Source: Candidatus Omnitrophota bacterium (GTDB taxonomy: Bacteria; Omnitrophota; Gorgyraeia; JABMRN01; RBG-13-46-9). From it: 24,150 nucleotides of DNA. Shown here one piece after another: positions 1 to 8,348 of this stretch. The notes beneath the pieces were generated by a model that did no database searches, was not told the DNA's origin, and was given only the letters and a program-made list of their open reading frames with translations. Location of the stretch: NCBI GenBank assembly GCA_016782495.1, contig JADHYL010000004.1, forward strand, positions 1-24,150, given 5' to 3'. How positions within the stretch are numbered: the stretch's first letter is position 1; the number at the start of each line of letters is the position of its first letter. Made by a program: the position numbers and the translations under genes.

Positions 1-1487
<1,487 letters not shown>

Positions 1488-1503
1488 TAAACGGAGTTAA
1501 GAA

Positions 1504-3207
1504 ATGGCTCTAAGGTTGGGAGATATATTGCTTGAGAGGAAGGCAATAACACCGGAACAGCTGAAACTTGCAATCAGCGAGCAGCAGAAGACAGGCGAAA
1601 TGCTGGGGCAGGTTTTAATAAAAATGGGATTGGTAAACGAAAAGGAGATGCTCCAGGTCCTTGCCGAACAACAGGGCATACCTTTTCTGGATTTAAAAGA
1701 AACAAAAATAGATGAAGGTGTTATCAAAAAAGTACCGGCAAAATTCGCCTGGCATTATAAAATTATGCCGATAAACATAGACGGTAACGTCCTGACCGTA
1801 GCCATATCAGACCCTTTTGACATGTGGCCTTTGGACGACCTGGAAACCAATCTTGGATACAGGGTGGAGAAGGTTCTAGCCACCTCTCATGGTATCCTCG
1901 AGGCTATAAAAAATTACTATGGCGTAGGAGCGGATACCATAGATAAAATATTGGCCGACGAACCCGCGAAAACCGGCGAGGAAAAGGTTGAAGTAAGCGA
2001 AAAAGTCGAAGACCTTGAAAAAATGGCAGAAACAGCTTCCGTAATAAAACTGGTTAACCAGATCCTGCAGGAAGCGATAAAAGACAGGGCCACGGACATA
2101 CATATTGAACATTTCGGAAATGAGCTTAAATTACGTTACAGAATAGACGGCGTGTTGTATGACAAACAGGTAAGCGGGAATATAAGGTATCTTTCCCCGG
2201 CCATCGTGTCCAGGATAAAAGTTATGTCCGGTTTGGACATCGTAGAGAGAAGGCTTCCTCAGGACGGGAGGGCAAAGGTAAAAATCGGACAGGACGAGTA
2301 TGAATTGCGTATCTCAACCGTGCCGACGCTATACGGGGAGAATATAGTTATCAGGATACTACCCACAGTAATGCTTTTTAGTATTTCGGGTCTTGGCATG
2401 GCTAAAAATGACCTGGAGCTTCTGGAGGCCCTCATAAAAAAACCAAATGGCATTATTTTTGTTACGGGCCCCACCGGAAGCGGCAAAACCACTACCTTAT
2501 ATGCTTGCTTGAGCAGGCTTAATACGCGTGAAAGAAAAATAGTCACCATTGAAGACCCCATAGAGTACGAGTTGAAAGGCGTTTCGCAGACACAAATAAA
2601 TACCAAAATTAATCTTACCTTTGCCAGAATGCTGAGAAGCATGCTGAGGCATGACCCGGATGTGATGATGGTCGGAGAGGTGAGAGACTTTGAGACGGCC
2701 GAGATTACCATACAGACCGCGCTTACGGGGCATCTGGTTTTTTCCACGCTGCACACTAACGACGCGGCCAGCGGAATAACGCGTTTGCTTAATATCGGCA
2801 TAGAGGCTTACCTTATCGCTTCGTCAGTCGAGGCATTTATGGCCCAGAGGCTTGTAAGGGTAGTATGCGATAAGTGCAAAGAAAGTTACCAGATATCGGA
2901 TATCGTTATGGGGCAATTCAGGGACATTAAAGCTAAGGGGGCCATCGACAAGAAGTTAACAACTTATCGCGGAAAAGGCTGCAAGGCGTGCAATAATACA
3001 GGCTACAAAGGCAGGACAGGCATATATGAAATTTTACCCGTGAACGAAGAGATCAGAAAACTTATTTCGCAGAAAAGCTCTTCGGATATGATAAAGGAAA
3101 AGGCGGTTGAGCGAGGCATGCGGACATTAAGGCAGGACGGATGGAATAAGATTCTGGAGGGTATTACGACGCCCGAAGAGGTTATGCGGGTTACCCAGAC
3201 GGAATAG
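1504..3207 (+). CDS. gspE: Type II secretion ATPase GspE (GspE/PilB family)
   Basis: A 567-residue cytoplasmic hexameric ATPase that powers pseudopilus assembly. Residues 1-150 form an MshEN/GSPII_E N-terminal domain (start LGDILLERKAITPEQL). An acidic linker lies around 155-175. The core has Walker A GPTGSGKTT (322-330), the Asp box TIEDPIEYEL (348-357), Walker B DVMMVGEVRD (386-395) and the His box TGHLVFSTLHTND (408-420). Four cysteines, CDKC (455, 458) and CKAC (493, 496), form the zinc site of the C-terminal subdomain. RBS GGAG lies 7 bp before the ATG. The sequence alone cannot fully separate GspE from PilB, but the gspF and gspG-M neighbours, including a GspK, favour T2SS. Confidence 0.93.
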   Translation: MALRLGDILLERKAITPEQLKLAISEQQKTGEMLGQVLIKMGLVNEKEMLQVLAEQQGIPFLDLKETKIDEGVIKKVPAKFAWHYKIMPINIDGNVLTVAISDPFDMWPLDDLETNLGYRVEKVLATSHGILEAIKNYYGVGADTIDKILADEPAKTGEEKVEVSEKVEDLEKMAETASVIKLVNQILQEAIKDRATDIHIEHFGNELKLRYRIDGVLYDKQVSGNIRYLSPAIVSRIKVMSGLDIVERRLPQDGRAKVKIGQDEYELRISTVPTLYGENIVIRILPTVMLFSISGLGMAKNDLELLEALIKKPNGIIFVTGPTGSGKTTTLYACLSRLNTRERKIVTIEDPIEYELKGVSQTQINTKINLTFARMLRSMLRHDPDVMMVGEVRDFETAEITIQTALTGHLVFSTLHTNDAASGITRLLNIGIEAYLIASSVEAFMAQRLVRVVCDKCKESYQISDIVMGQFRDIKAKGAIDKKLTTYRGKGCKACNNTGYKGRTGIYEILPVNEEIRKLISQKSSSDMIKEKAVERGMRTLRQDGWNKILEGITTPEEVMRVTQTE

Positions 3208-3238
3208 ACTCTATTACGATTCGAGAATGGAGTAAATA

Positions 3239-4507
3239 ATGCAAATATACATTTACAAAGCTAAAAAGGGCCCAAGGGCCGTAGTGCAGGGTGAGGTGGA
3301 AGCGGATTCCGAAAAACAGGCAGTGGAAAAAGTGGACGCTATGGGCCTGGTCGCCGTGAGCGTTACTAAAAAAACGGATCAGGGCGTTCCCGGGAAAAAA
3401 GCGGACATGCCGAAAAAACACGAACGCCATTCTATATTATCGTCCGCCACTTTAGGGGTGAGGTTCCCGCGGATAAAGACAGGGGATATAGACACGTTTA
3501 CGAGACAACTGGCCAGCCTTGTAAAGGCCAGCGTTCCCATGCTTCAGTCCCTATCGCTCATATCGCAACAGTCGGAAAGCAGGGCATTAAGCAACTTGGT
3601 AAAAGACCTGGAGAAGCAGGTAAAAGAGGGTAGCATGCTTTCGGAAGCCATGGGCAAGTATCCGAGCACTTTTGATAATTTATATTTGAATATGGTCAAA
3701 TCCGGCGAAAAAAGCGGCGCGCTTGACGAAGTGCTGACAAAATTGGCAGAATACAGGGAGAAGCAGGAAGAAACGCGCAAGAAAATACAGGCAGCGATGG
3801 CTTATCCTCTTCTTATGATTATAGTCGGCATAGGCACTGTTTTTGTAATGCTTACGTACTTTCTGCCCAAACTTACCGTATTATTTGAAAACATGGGGCA
3901 GGCGCTTCCCCTGCCTACCAAAATCCTGATGGGCATAAGCTATTTTATGTCCCACAATTGGCTCTGGGTTATTTTAGCGCTGGTTTTTTTGGCGGCTCTT
4001 TTGGGCAGGATAAAGCCGGGCAGTAAAAAAAAGTTAATAATGGATATAATCAAATTACGTATTCCAATAGTGAGAAAGCTTGAAAGGAATTCCGAAATAG
4101 CAAAGTTTTCAAGGACGCTGGCGATGCTTCTTAAAAACGGCGTTCCCATCTCTGACGGCCTGGTGCTTGCCACGGATGCATTGAGCAATGAGGCCCTTAA
4201 AGAACCTTTGTTGCGCGCGGGCAATAACATCATCAGCCAGGGCGCAAGCTTATCAAATTGCTTAAGGGCCGTAAGCATCTTCCCTAAATTCGCTATAAAT
4301 ATGATAACGGTAGGCGAAGAGGGGGGCAGGCTTGAAGAGTCCCTGACTGAAATAGCCGCAATGTATGAAAGAGAGGTTGAACAGGCGCTAAAAATAACAA
4401 CCGCCCTTCTGGAGCCATTGCTTATACTGATAGTTGGCTCAGTCGTGGGTTTCATAGTATTCGCCATGCTCTTACCTATATTTAATATAGGCGTAATGCC
4501 GCAATGA
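3239..4507 (+). CDS. gspF: Type II secretion inner-membrane platform protein GspF
   Basis: A 422-residue polytopic membrane protein of the GspF/PilC family, the platform that couples GspE to the growing pseudopilus. After about 75 residues of cytoplasmic N-terminus come two repeated T2SF domains. The first begins DTFTRQLASLVKASVPMLQS and the second is recognisable by AKFSRTLAMLLKNGVPISDG. Both carry the family pattern of a basic or polar start followed by a G-P turn. Hydrophobic segments occur at AYPLLMIIVGIGTVFVMLTY, in the middle at WLWVILALVFLAALL, and near the C-terminus at LLILIVGSVVGFIVFAMLLP. Length is normal for the family. GGAG at 3229-3232 is the RBS. It follows gspE by 31 bp, so the two are very likely co-transcribed. 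Confidence 0.93.
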   Translation: MQIYIYKAKKGPRAVVQGEVEADSEKQAVEKVDAMGLVAVSVTKKTDQGVPGKKADMPKKHERHSILSSATLGVRFPRIKTGDIDTFTRQLASLVKASVPMLQSLSLISQQSESRALSNLVKDLEKQVKEGSMLSEAMGKYPSTFDNLYLNMVKSGEKSGALDEVLTKLAEYREKQEETRKKIQAAMAYPLLMIIVGIGTVFVMLTYFLPKLTVLFENMGQALPLPTKILMGISYFMSHNWLWVILALVFLAALLGRIKPGSKKKLIMDIIKLRIPIVRKLERNSEIAKFSRTLAMLLKNGVPISDGLVLATDALSNEALKEPLLRAGNNIISQGASLSNCLRAVSIFPKFAINMITVGEEGGRLEESLTEIAAMYEREVEQALKITTALLEPLLILIVGSVVGFIVFAMLLPIFNIGVMPQ

Positions 4508-4515
4508 CATATTAA

Positions 4516-4766
4516 CACGTTTTTGCGAGGAGGCCGAAGGGATTCCTTCGCCCGTCTTTGCGAGGCTGACGAAGTCAGCCGAAGCAATCTCAAGACAGGC
4601 TCGGAACAGGCTTCGCAATCCCAGAGATTGCTTCGGCACTTGCGGTGCCTCGCAAAGACGGGGAAAGAGATTGCTTCGTCCCGACTGCGGCCGGGGCTCG
4701 CAAAGACGAAATGAAGAGGTCGCCTCGCAAAGACAGGGAAGAGAAAACGTGCCTCGCAATGACGGG
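4516..4766. repeat. Intergenic repeat cluster between gspF and the peptidase gene
   Basis: The 297 bp between genes hold no credible ORF. An inverted pair is formed by 4553-4591 (CGTCTTTGCGAGGC ... GCCGAAGCAATCTC) and 4624-4660 (GAGATTGCTTCGGC ... GCCTCGCAAAGACG); the two arms differ only in their middles. A small hairpin, CGAAGG-GATT-CCTTCG, lies at 4535-4550 and could weaken transcription after gspF. Positions 4662-4765 repeat the sequence at the start of the window. I see no clear promoter for the next gene. Confidence 0.8.
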
Positions 4767-4804
4767 GTAGTGGCCTGCGGTGACAATCGCGCAAATACGA
4801 AAAA

Positions 4805-5581
4805 ATGAGAATTTGTTATGTCATTATCATTATAGGCCTTTTATGCTGCGGTTTGGCCCAGGCTTCGGGTTGGCAGGCGGTTAAAAGCGAGCATTTTGTC
4901 GTATATTACAAAGAAGACAAAAATTTTGCCGGGGAGACATTAAGACAGGCGGAAAAATATTACAATAAAATTGCCTCGGACCTGGGATATTCCAGATACG
5001 ATAAATTCTGGCAGTGGGAAAACAGGGTAAAAATATATATTTATCCGACGCGGGAGGATTTTGTGGAATCGACCGGCATAGAGCGGCAGTGGGCAAACGG
5101 CATGGCGAATTACGAAAAAAAGGAGATTATAAGCTACAAATGGAGTAAGGGGTTTACTGAGTCACTTTTACCTCACGAGTTAACCCACCTTATATTCAGG
5201 GATTTTGTGGGATTTACCGGAAAAATACCTTTATGGCTGGACGAAGGCGTGGCCCAGTGGGAAGAGAAAGCCCGGGGGCATGCCATAAAGATTGTCAAAA
5301 ACCTTATCAAAGACGGAAACTATATTCCGGTCCGCAGACTTATGGCAATGGATGTCAGGCACGAAGACAACTATGAATTAGCGCGCAATTTCTACGCGCA
5401 AGCAACCACACTGGTAGGGTATTTGATTGAAGAATACGGCGGGATAAAATTCAGCCTGTTCTGCCGGCAATTGCGGGACGGGAAAAGCGTAGACGAGGCT
5501 CTTTCTTTTGTTTATGCGAATTCAATTCGAAGCGTAGATGAATTGGAGAAAAAGTGGCTCAAATATTATGGAGGAGGGTGA
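4805..5581 (+). CDS. Exported zinc metallopeptidase, peptidase MA-like (gluzincin)
   Basis: A 258-residue protein with a Sec signal peptide: residues 1-20, with hydrophobic core VIIIIGLLCCGLAQA and likely cleavage after AQA. The catalytic motif HELTH (124-128) and the downstream LDEGVAQWEE (145-154) give the gluzincin ligands H124, H128 and E147, with E125 as the catalytic base. The layout matches the peptidase MA-like family (PF13485), which is often found as secreted proteins of unknown substrate. It probably acts in the periplasm, or beyond if secreted. It lies between gspF and gspG, and its stop codon is 1 bp from the gspG ATG, so it is almost certainly in the T2SS transcript. No good Shine-Dalgarno precedes the ATG. 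Function beyond peptidase is inference. Confidence 0.8.
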   Translation: MRICYVIIIIGLLCCGLAQASGWQAVKSEHFVVYYKEDKNFAGETLRQAEKYYNKIASDLGYSRYDKFWQWENRVKIYIYPTREDFVESTGIERQWANGMANYEKKEIISYKWSKGFTESLLPHELTHLIFRDFVGFTGKIPLWLDEGVAQWEEKARGHAIKIVKNLIKDGNYIPVRRLMAMDVRHEDNYELARNFYAQATTLVGYLIEEYGGIKFSLFCRQLRDGKSVDEALSFVYANSIRSVDELEKKWLKYYGGG

Positions 5582-5582
5582 A

Positions 5583-6131
5583 ATGCGAACTCGAAACTCG
5601 AAAGATAAGATGGCGGGGCTCGTTACGAAGGACGAAGGACGAAGGACGAAGGACGATTTGAACTGGCAAAGGTTGCTATCACGTTTCGTCCATCGTCCAT
5701 CATCCATCATCCATCGTAACGTGGAGCATGCATTCACGTTAATAGAATTAATGATCGTCGTCATAATCATCGCCGCACTGGCAGCCATGGTTGTTCCGCG
5801 TTTCGCGGGCCGTTCGGAACAGGCAAAGGTCGCCATTGCGCAGGCCGATATCAATTCAAATATAGCCATGGCCCTTAAGCTATATGAGCTGGATAATGAA
5901 AATTATCCAACCACCGAACAGGGGCTTAATGCCCTGCTTTCAAAATCTTCCATAAGCCCCCTACCTACAAATTGGAACGGCCCGTATCTCGAAAAACAGC
6001 CTATCGACCCATGGAGGAATTTATATAGATACAGGTGCCCGGGCACCTGTAACACAGCCAGTTATGATTTATATTCTGTCGGCAAAGACGGCGCTGAAGG
6101 TACGGAAGACGATGTCAAGAATTGGCAATAA
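5583..6131 (+). CDS. gspG: Major pseudopilin GspG with repeat-extended leader
   Basis: A 182-residue precursor. The prepilin motif is A^FTLIELMIVVIIIAAL with E at +5, then a single hydrophobic N-terminal helix. The C-terminus (DPWRNLYRY, then DLYSVGKDGAEGTEDDVKNW) has the typical GspG calcium-loop layout. The start chosen is ATG 5583, with an excellent RBS, GGAGGAGGG (5570-5578). An upstream in-frame ATG at 5538 lies inside the peptidase gene and is less likely. From ATG 5583 the leader is 50 residues, far longer than usual. Most of it (5621-5721) is encoded by a repeat element with heptamer arms. The -1 residue is Ala, not the usual Gly. A cysteine pair, CPGTC, lies in the C-terminal part. 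It would form the pseudopilus shaft after prepilin peptidase cleavage. Confidence 0.9.
   Translation: MRTRNSKDKMAGLVTKDEGRRTKDDLNWQRLLSRFVHRPSSIIHRNVEHAFTLIELMIVVIIIAALAAMVVPRFAGRSEQAKVAIAQADINSNIAMALKLYELDNENYPTTEQGLNALLSKSSISPLPTNWNGPYLEKQPIDPWRNLYRYRCPGTCNTASYDLYSVGKDGAEGTEDDVKNWQ
5621..5721. repeat. Heptamer-arm inverted repeat inside the gspG leader
   Basis: The left arm has four tandem ACGAAGG units (5625-5652). The right arm has four units of CGTCCAT/CATCCAT (5687-5714), whose complements are ACGATGG/ATGATGG. The arms are flanked by CGTTACG (5621-5627) and CGTAACG (5715-5721), so the element is an imperfect hairpin with a 7-bp period in both arms. It sits in frame in the gspG leader coding sequence. 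Confidence 0.85.
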
Positions 6132-6576
6132 TGAGCGTGAATTGCACCACCGCTGTGGCTTTACGTTCATAGAGTTAATGCTTGCCGTTACTATCCTGGG
6201 AGTAGGTATAATTAGCGTAATCCGCGGGTACGCCACAATGGTTAGCGCGCTTGATGTGGCCGAGTCTAACATAGGCGCAGTTTGCCTCTTAAAGGAAGAG
6301 ATGGCTCAAGCTGAAATTACAGCGTTGGAAAAAAGGTGTGTCTTGCCCGGAGTAAAGTACGGGTGTTGCGAGTCAAGAGGGATTTCAGAGGGCCAAAAGT
6401 GGAAAACAGAAATAACCTGTTTGAATGCTAACGAAAGCGAAAAGAAGACAACTATAAATGAAGTCAAGATTACGGTATCGGATGATCGGTTTAAGCCCGA
6501 AAGAAGGATTACCATACTGACGTATTTAAGCGATGATTCCAATAGGGGAGGCTCTGATAGTGAGCAGATCGAATAA
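6112..6576 (+). CDS. gspI: Minor pseudopilin, GspI-like
   Basis: A 154-residue prepilin from ATG 6112, which overlaps the end of gspG by 20 bp. An alternative ATG at 6064 would give an implausible 32-residue leader. From 6112 the leader is 16 residues, with canonical cleavage CG^FTFIELMLAVTILGVGI (Gly at -1, Glu at +5). The following stretch, with AESNIGAVCLLKEEMAQAEI, resembles the GspI pattern in which the first helix runs into a leucine- and glutamate-rich segment. Position between gspG and gspJ agrees. Family knowledge: GspI starts the I-J-K tip complex. Assignment as I rather than H rests on order and helix pattern; I am fairly confident. Several cysteines (KRC, YGCC) suggest a disulfide in the globular part. 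Confidence 0.75.
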   Translation: MSRIGNNERELHHRCGFTFIELMLAVTILGVGIISVIRGYATMVSALDVAESNIGAVCLLKEEMAQAEITALEKRCVLPGVKYGCCESRGISEGQKWKTEITCLNANESEKKTTINEVKITVSDDRFKPERRITILTYLSDDSNRGGSDSEQIE

Positions 6577-7351
6577 CCTTTTCACAGGTTCGCCGGCAGG
6601 CAGGCCTGCCTGGTCCGCGGCTTCCCGCGGCTTCCCGCGGCTTCGCCGCGAGGCGAGCGCCGCGAGGCGAGCGCCGCGAGGCGAGCCGGCACGCAGGCAA
6701 ACAAACGGGGCCTTTACCCTTGTAGAGTTGCTTATAACCGGAGTCATTCTGGGTATAATCGGCGTTGTAATCGTCTCAACCCTGGCGAGCGGATTAAAGG
6801 CCTATGAAAAAGTGCGAGTTTATGCGGGGGCGCGTAAGGATATCCTGCTTTCGATGGAAAAGCTGGAAATGGACCTAAAGAACGTACCGGATTTTTCCGG
6901 AATAAATTTCGTAGGCACAAAAAAAGAAGTTTCTTTTGCCGGGCTTGTTAACATAAAAGACGCCAAAGGCAAGCCGAAGGTTTCCCTGGGCAGGATATTG
7001 TATTGTCTGGACGGAAGAGGCAAAAGTTTCGTAAGGGAGGAGCAGCCCTGCTCCTCAGGCCGGGTTCAGAAAATTAAGACAGGCAGGGGCGCTGTTGAGC
7101 CCCTGGCTTCGGTAGAGAGGATAAATCTCAGTTATTATTGTTTCAATGAGGAAAATAAAACATACGAATGGAGGAAATCCTGGGGGTCGGAAAAAGAAGA
7201 TGGGAAGGCGCCGGAGGAAAGCATGCCGCCCCTGGGCGTCAAGGTTGAGATTGGATATAAAGACGGCGGTAAAATATGTGATTTAAAAAGGACAATACTT
7301 ATCCCCACAACGATGTCGCGGCTCAAGGAAAAGGGCGTAAATGAATCATAA
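6560..7351 (+). CDS. gspJ: Minor pseudopilin GspJ with repeat-derived leader
   Basis: A 263-residue prepilin. GTG 6560 is chosen as start because GGGGAGG (6545-6551) lies 8 bp upstream; it overlaps gspI by 17 bp. The mature protein begins at A^FTLVELLITGVILGIIGVVI, with Glu at +5 but Ala at -1. The leader is 51 residues, mostly Arg/Ala/Gly/Pro-rich (for example ASAARRAPRGEPARR), encoded by GC-rich tandem repeats at 6591-6698. The globular part, with LGRILYCLDGRGKSFVREEQ and a late segment AVEPLASVERINLSYY, fits GspJ. Stop overlaps the gspK start by 11 bp. If the true start were later, no ATG or GTG with an RBS is available before FTLVE, so the repeat is probably translated. Confidence 0.82.
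   Translation: MSRSNNLFTGSPAGRPAWSAASRGFPRLRREASAARRAPRGEPARRQTNGAFTLVELLITGVILGIIGVVIVSTLASGLKAYEKVRVYAGARKDILLSMEKLEMDLKNVPDFSGINFVGTKKEVSFAGLVNIKDAKGKPKVSLGRILYCLDGRGKSFVREEQPCSSGRVQKIKTGRGAVEPLASVERINLSYYCFNEENKTYEWRKSWGSEKEDGKAPEESMPPLGVKVEIGYKDGGKICDLKRTILIPTTMSRLKEKGVNES
6591..6698. repeat. GC-rich tandem repeat element inside the gspJ leader
   Basis: Three perfect copies of CCGCGGCTTC (6615-6644) are followed by three perfect copies of GCCGCGAGGCGAGC (6645-6686). A 12-bp palindrome, GGCAGGCCTGCC, lies at 6599-6610, and GCCGGC occurs at both ends (6592-6597, 6685-6690). The hairpin CGCGGC-TTC-GCCGCG lies at the junction. GC content is far above that of the neighbouring genes. Similar modules occur in inverted orientation at 23897-23977. 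Confidence 0.85.
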
Positions 7352-8345
7352 ACGAGGCAGTATACTGATAATGGTTATATGGAGCCTGTTTTTCTTAAGC
7401 ATGCTGGGATTGGCTATAAAGGCGTACATCAGGCCGAATCTGGATTTAGCGTCCAGGTTAACCCGCAGGGCCAAGACCCATTACCTGGCAAAGGCCGGCG
7501 TGGAAAAAGCGATGGCTGAAATCGAAAACGATAATACAGAATCGTACGATACGTTGATTGACGAATGGAGCAACAATGAGGCGGCATTCAAGGATGTAAA
7601 ACTCGGGGACGGATTTTTTAGCGTCAAATATCTTCCGGCCAGCGCTCCGGCCGAGGAGGGGAATTTTAAATACGGCCTGGTGGACGAGGAGCGCAAAATT
7701 AACCTGAATAAGTCCGGGAGACAGGTGCTTGAAAAATTTTTTGAGATGGCCGGCGGAATGACGAAACAAGACGCCGAAGACATGGCGAGTTCGATTATGG
7801 ACTGGAGGGATGAAGACGACAAGGCACAAAGAGGCGGCGCCGAGAAAGGATATTACTCCACCCTCAGGCCGGCCTATAATTGCAAAAACGGCGATTTTGA
7901 GGTTTTGGAGGAATTACTTTTAATTAAAGGGGTAACGGAGGAAATATTTAATAAGGTGAAAGACAGGCTAACCGTTTATGGAGACGGGGGCGTAAATGTG
8001 AATACTGCCGACGAATTGGTTTTACAATCTTTAGGCCTTGATAAAGAGCTTGCAGGGAAAATAATGGAATTCCGAAACGGCGAAGACGGAAAACAGGCCA
8101 CTCTTGACGATAACGCGTTTGAAGACACAGAAACAATACCCGCTACATTGAACACCTATGTAAAACTTTCCAACTCCGAAGTAGCAGAGCTGAATAAGCT
8201 TTTCGCTTCAGGCCTTCTTACTGTCCGTTCGGATAACTTTACGGGAAAGTCCTTTGGCCAGCTCGCCGATACCCGGGGAATTGCGCTGGTTACTTTTGTT
8301 TTTAACCGAAAAAGCAAAATAATAAAGTATTGGAGACAAATATAA
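7341..8345 (+). CDS. gspK: Minor pseudopilin / tip protein GspK
   Basis: A 334-residue protein with the GspK layout: a short leader MNHKRG^SILIMVIWSL lacking the Glu at +5, as is usual for GspK, one N-terminal membrane helix, then a large globular domain. Diagnostic motifs are LVDEERKINLNKSG (113-126), SSIMDWRDEDD (150-160) and GGVNVNTADELVLQSLG (216-232), the last being a helix-hairpin-helix-like insert. GspK caps the pseudopilus with I and J. The start codon overlaps gspJ by 11 bp, which suggests translational coupling. AAGGAAAAGGG at 7325-7335 is the RBS region. Length is normal. Confidence 0.92.
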   Translation: MNHKRGSILIMVIWSLFFLSMLGLAIKAYIRPNLDLASRLTRRAKTHYLAKAGVEKAMAEIENDNTESYDTLIDEWSNNEAAFKDVKLGDGFFSVKYLPASAPAEEGNFKYGLVDEERKINLNKSGRQVLEKFFEMAGGMTKQDAEDMASSIMDWRDEDDKAQRGGAEKGYYSTLRPAYNCKNGDFEVLEELLLIKGVTEEIFNKVKDRLTVYGDGGVNVNTADELVLQSLGLDKELAGKIMEFRNGEDGKQATLDDNAFEDTETIPATLNTYVKLSNSEVAELNKLFASGLLTVRSDNFTGKSFGQLADTRGIALVTFVFNRKSKIIKYWRQI

Positions 8346-8348
8346 GAG

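Noticed and set aside
2259..2801. A 180-residue open frame on the minus strand
   Set aside because: It is antisense to the most conserved part of gspE and shows no domain; codon shadow.
4525..4550. A rho-independent terminator after gspF
   Set aside because: The CGAAGG-GATT-CCTTCG stem is only 6 bp and no U-run follows; it is more likely part of the repeat cluster.
3940..4794. A 284-residue open frame on the minus strand over gspF and the repeat cluster
   Set aside because: It lies mostly antisense to gspF, and its product is low-complexity Ser/Arg-rich with repeat-encoded ends. No family is recognised.
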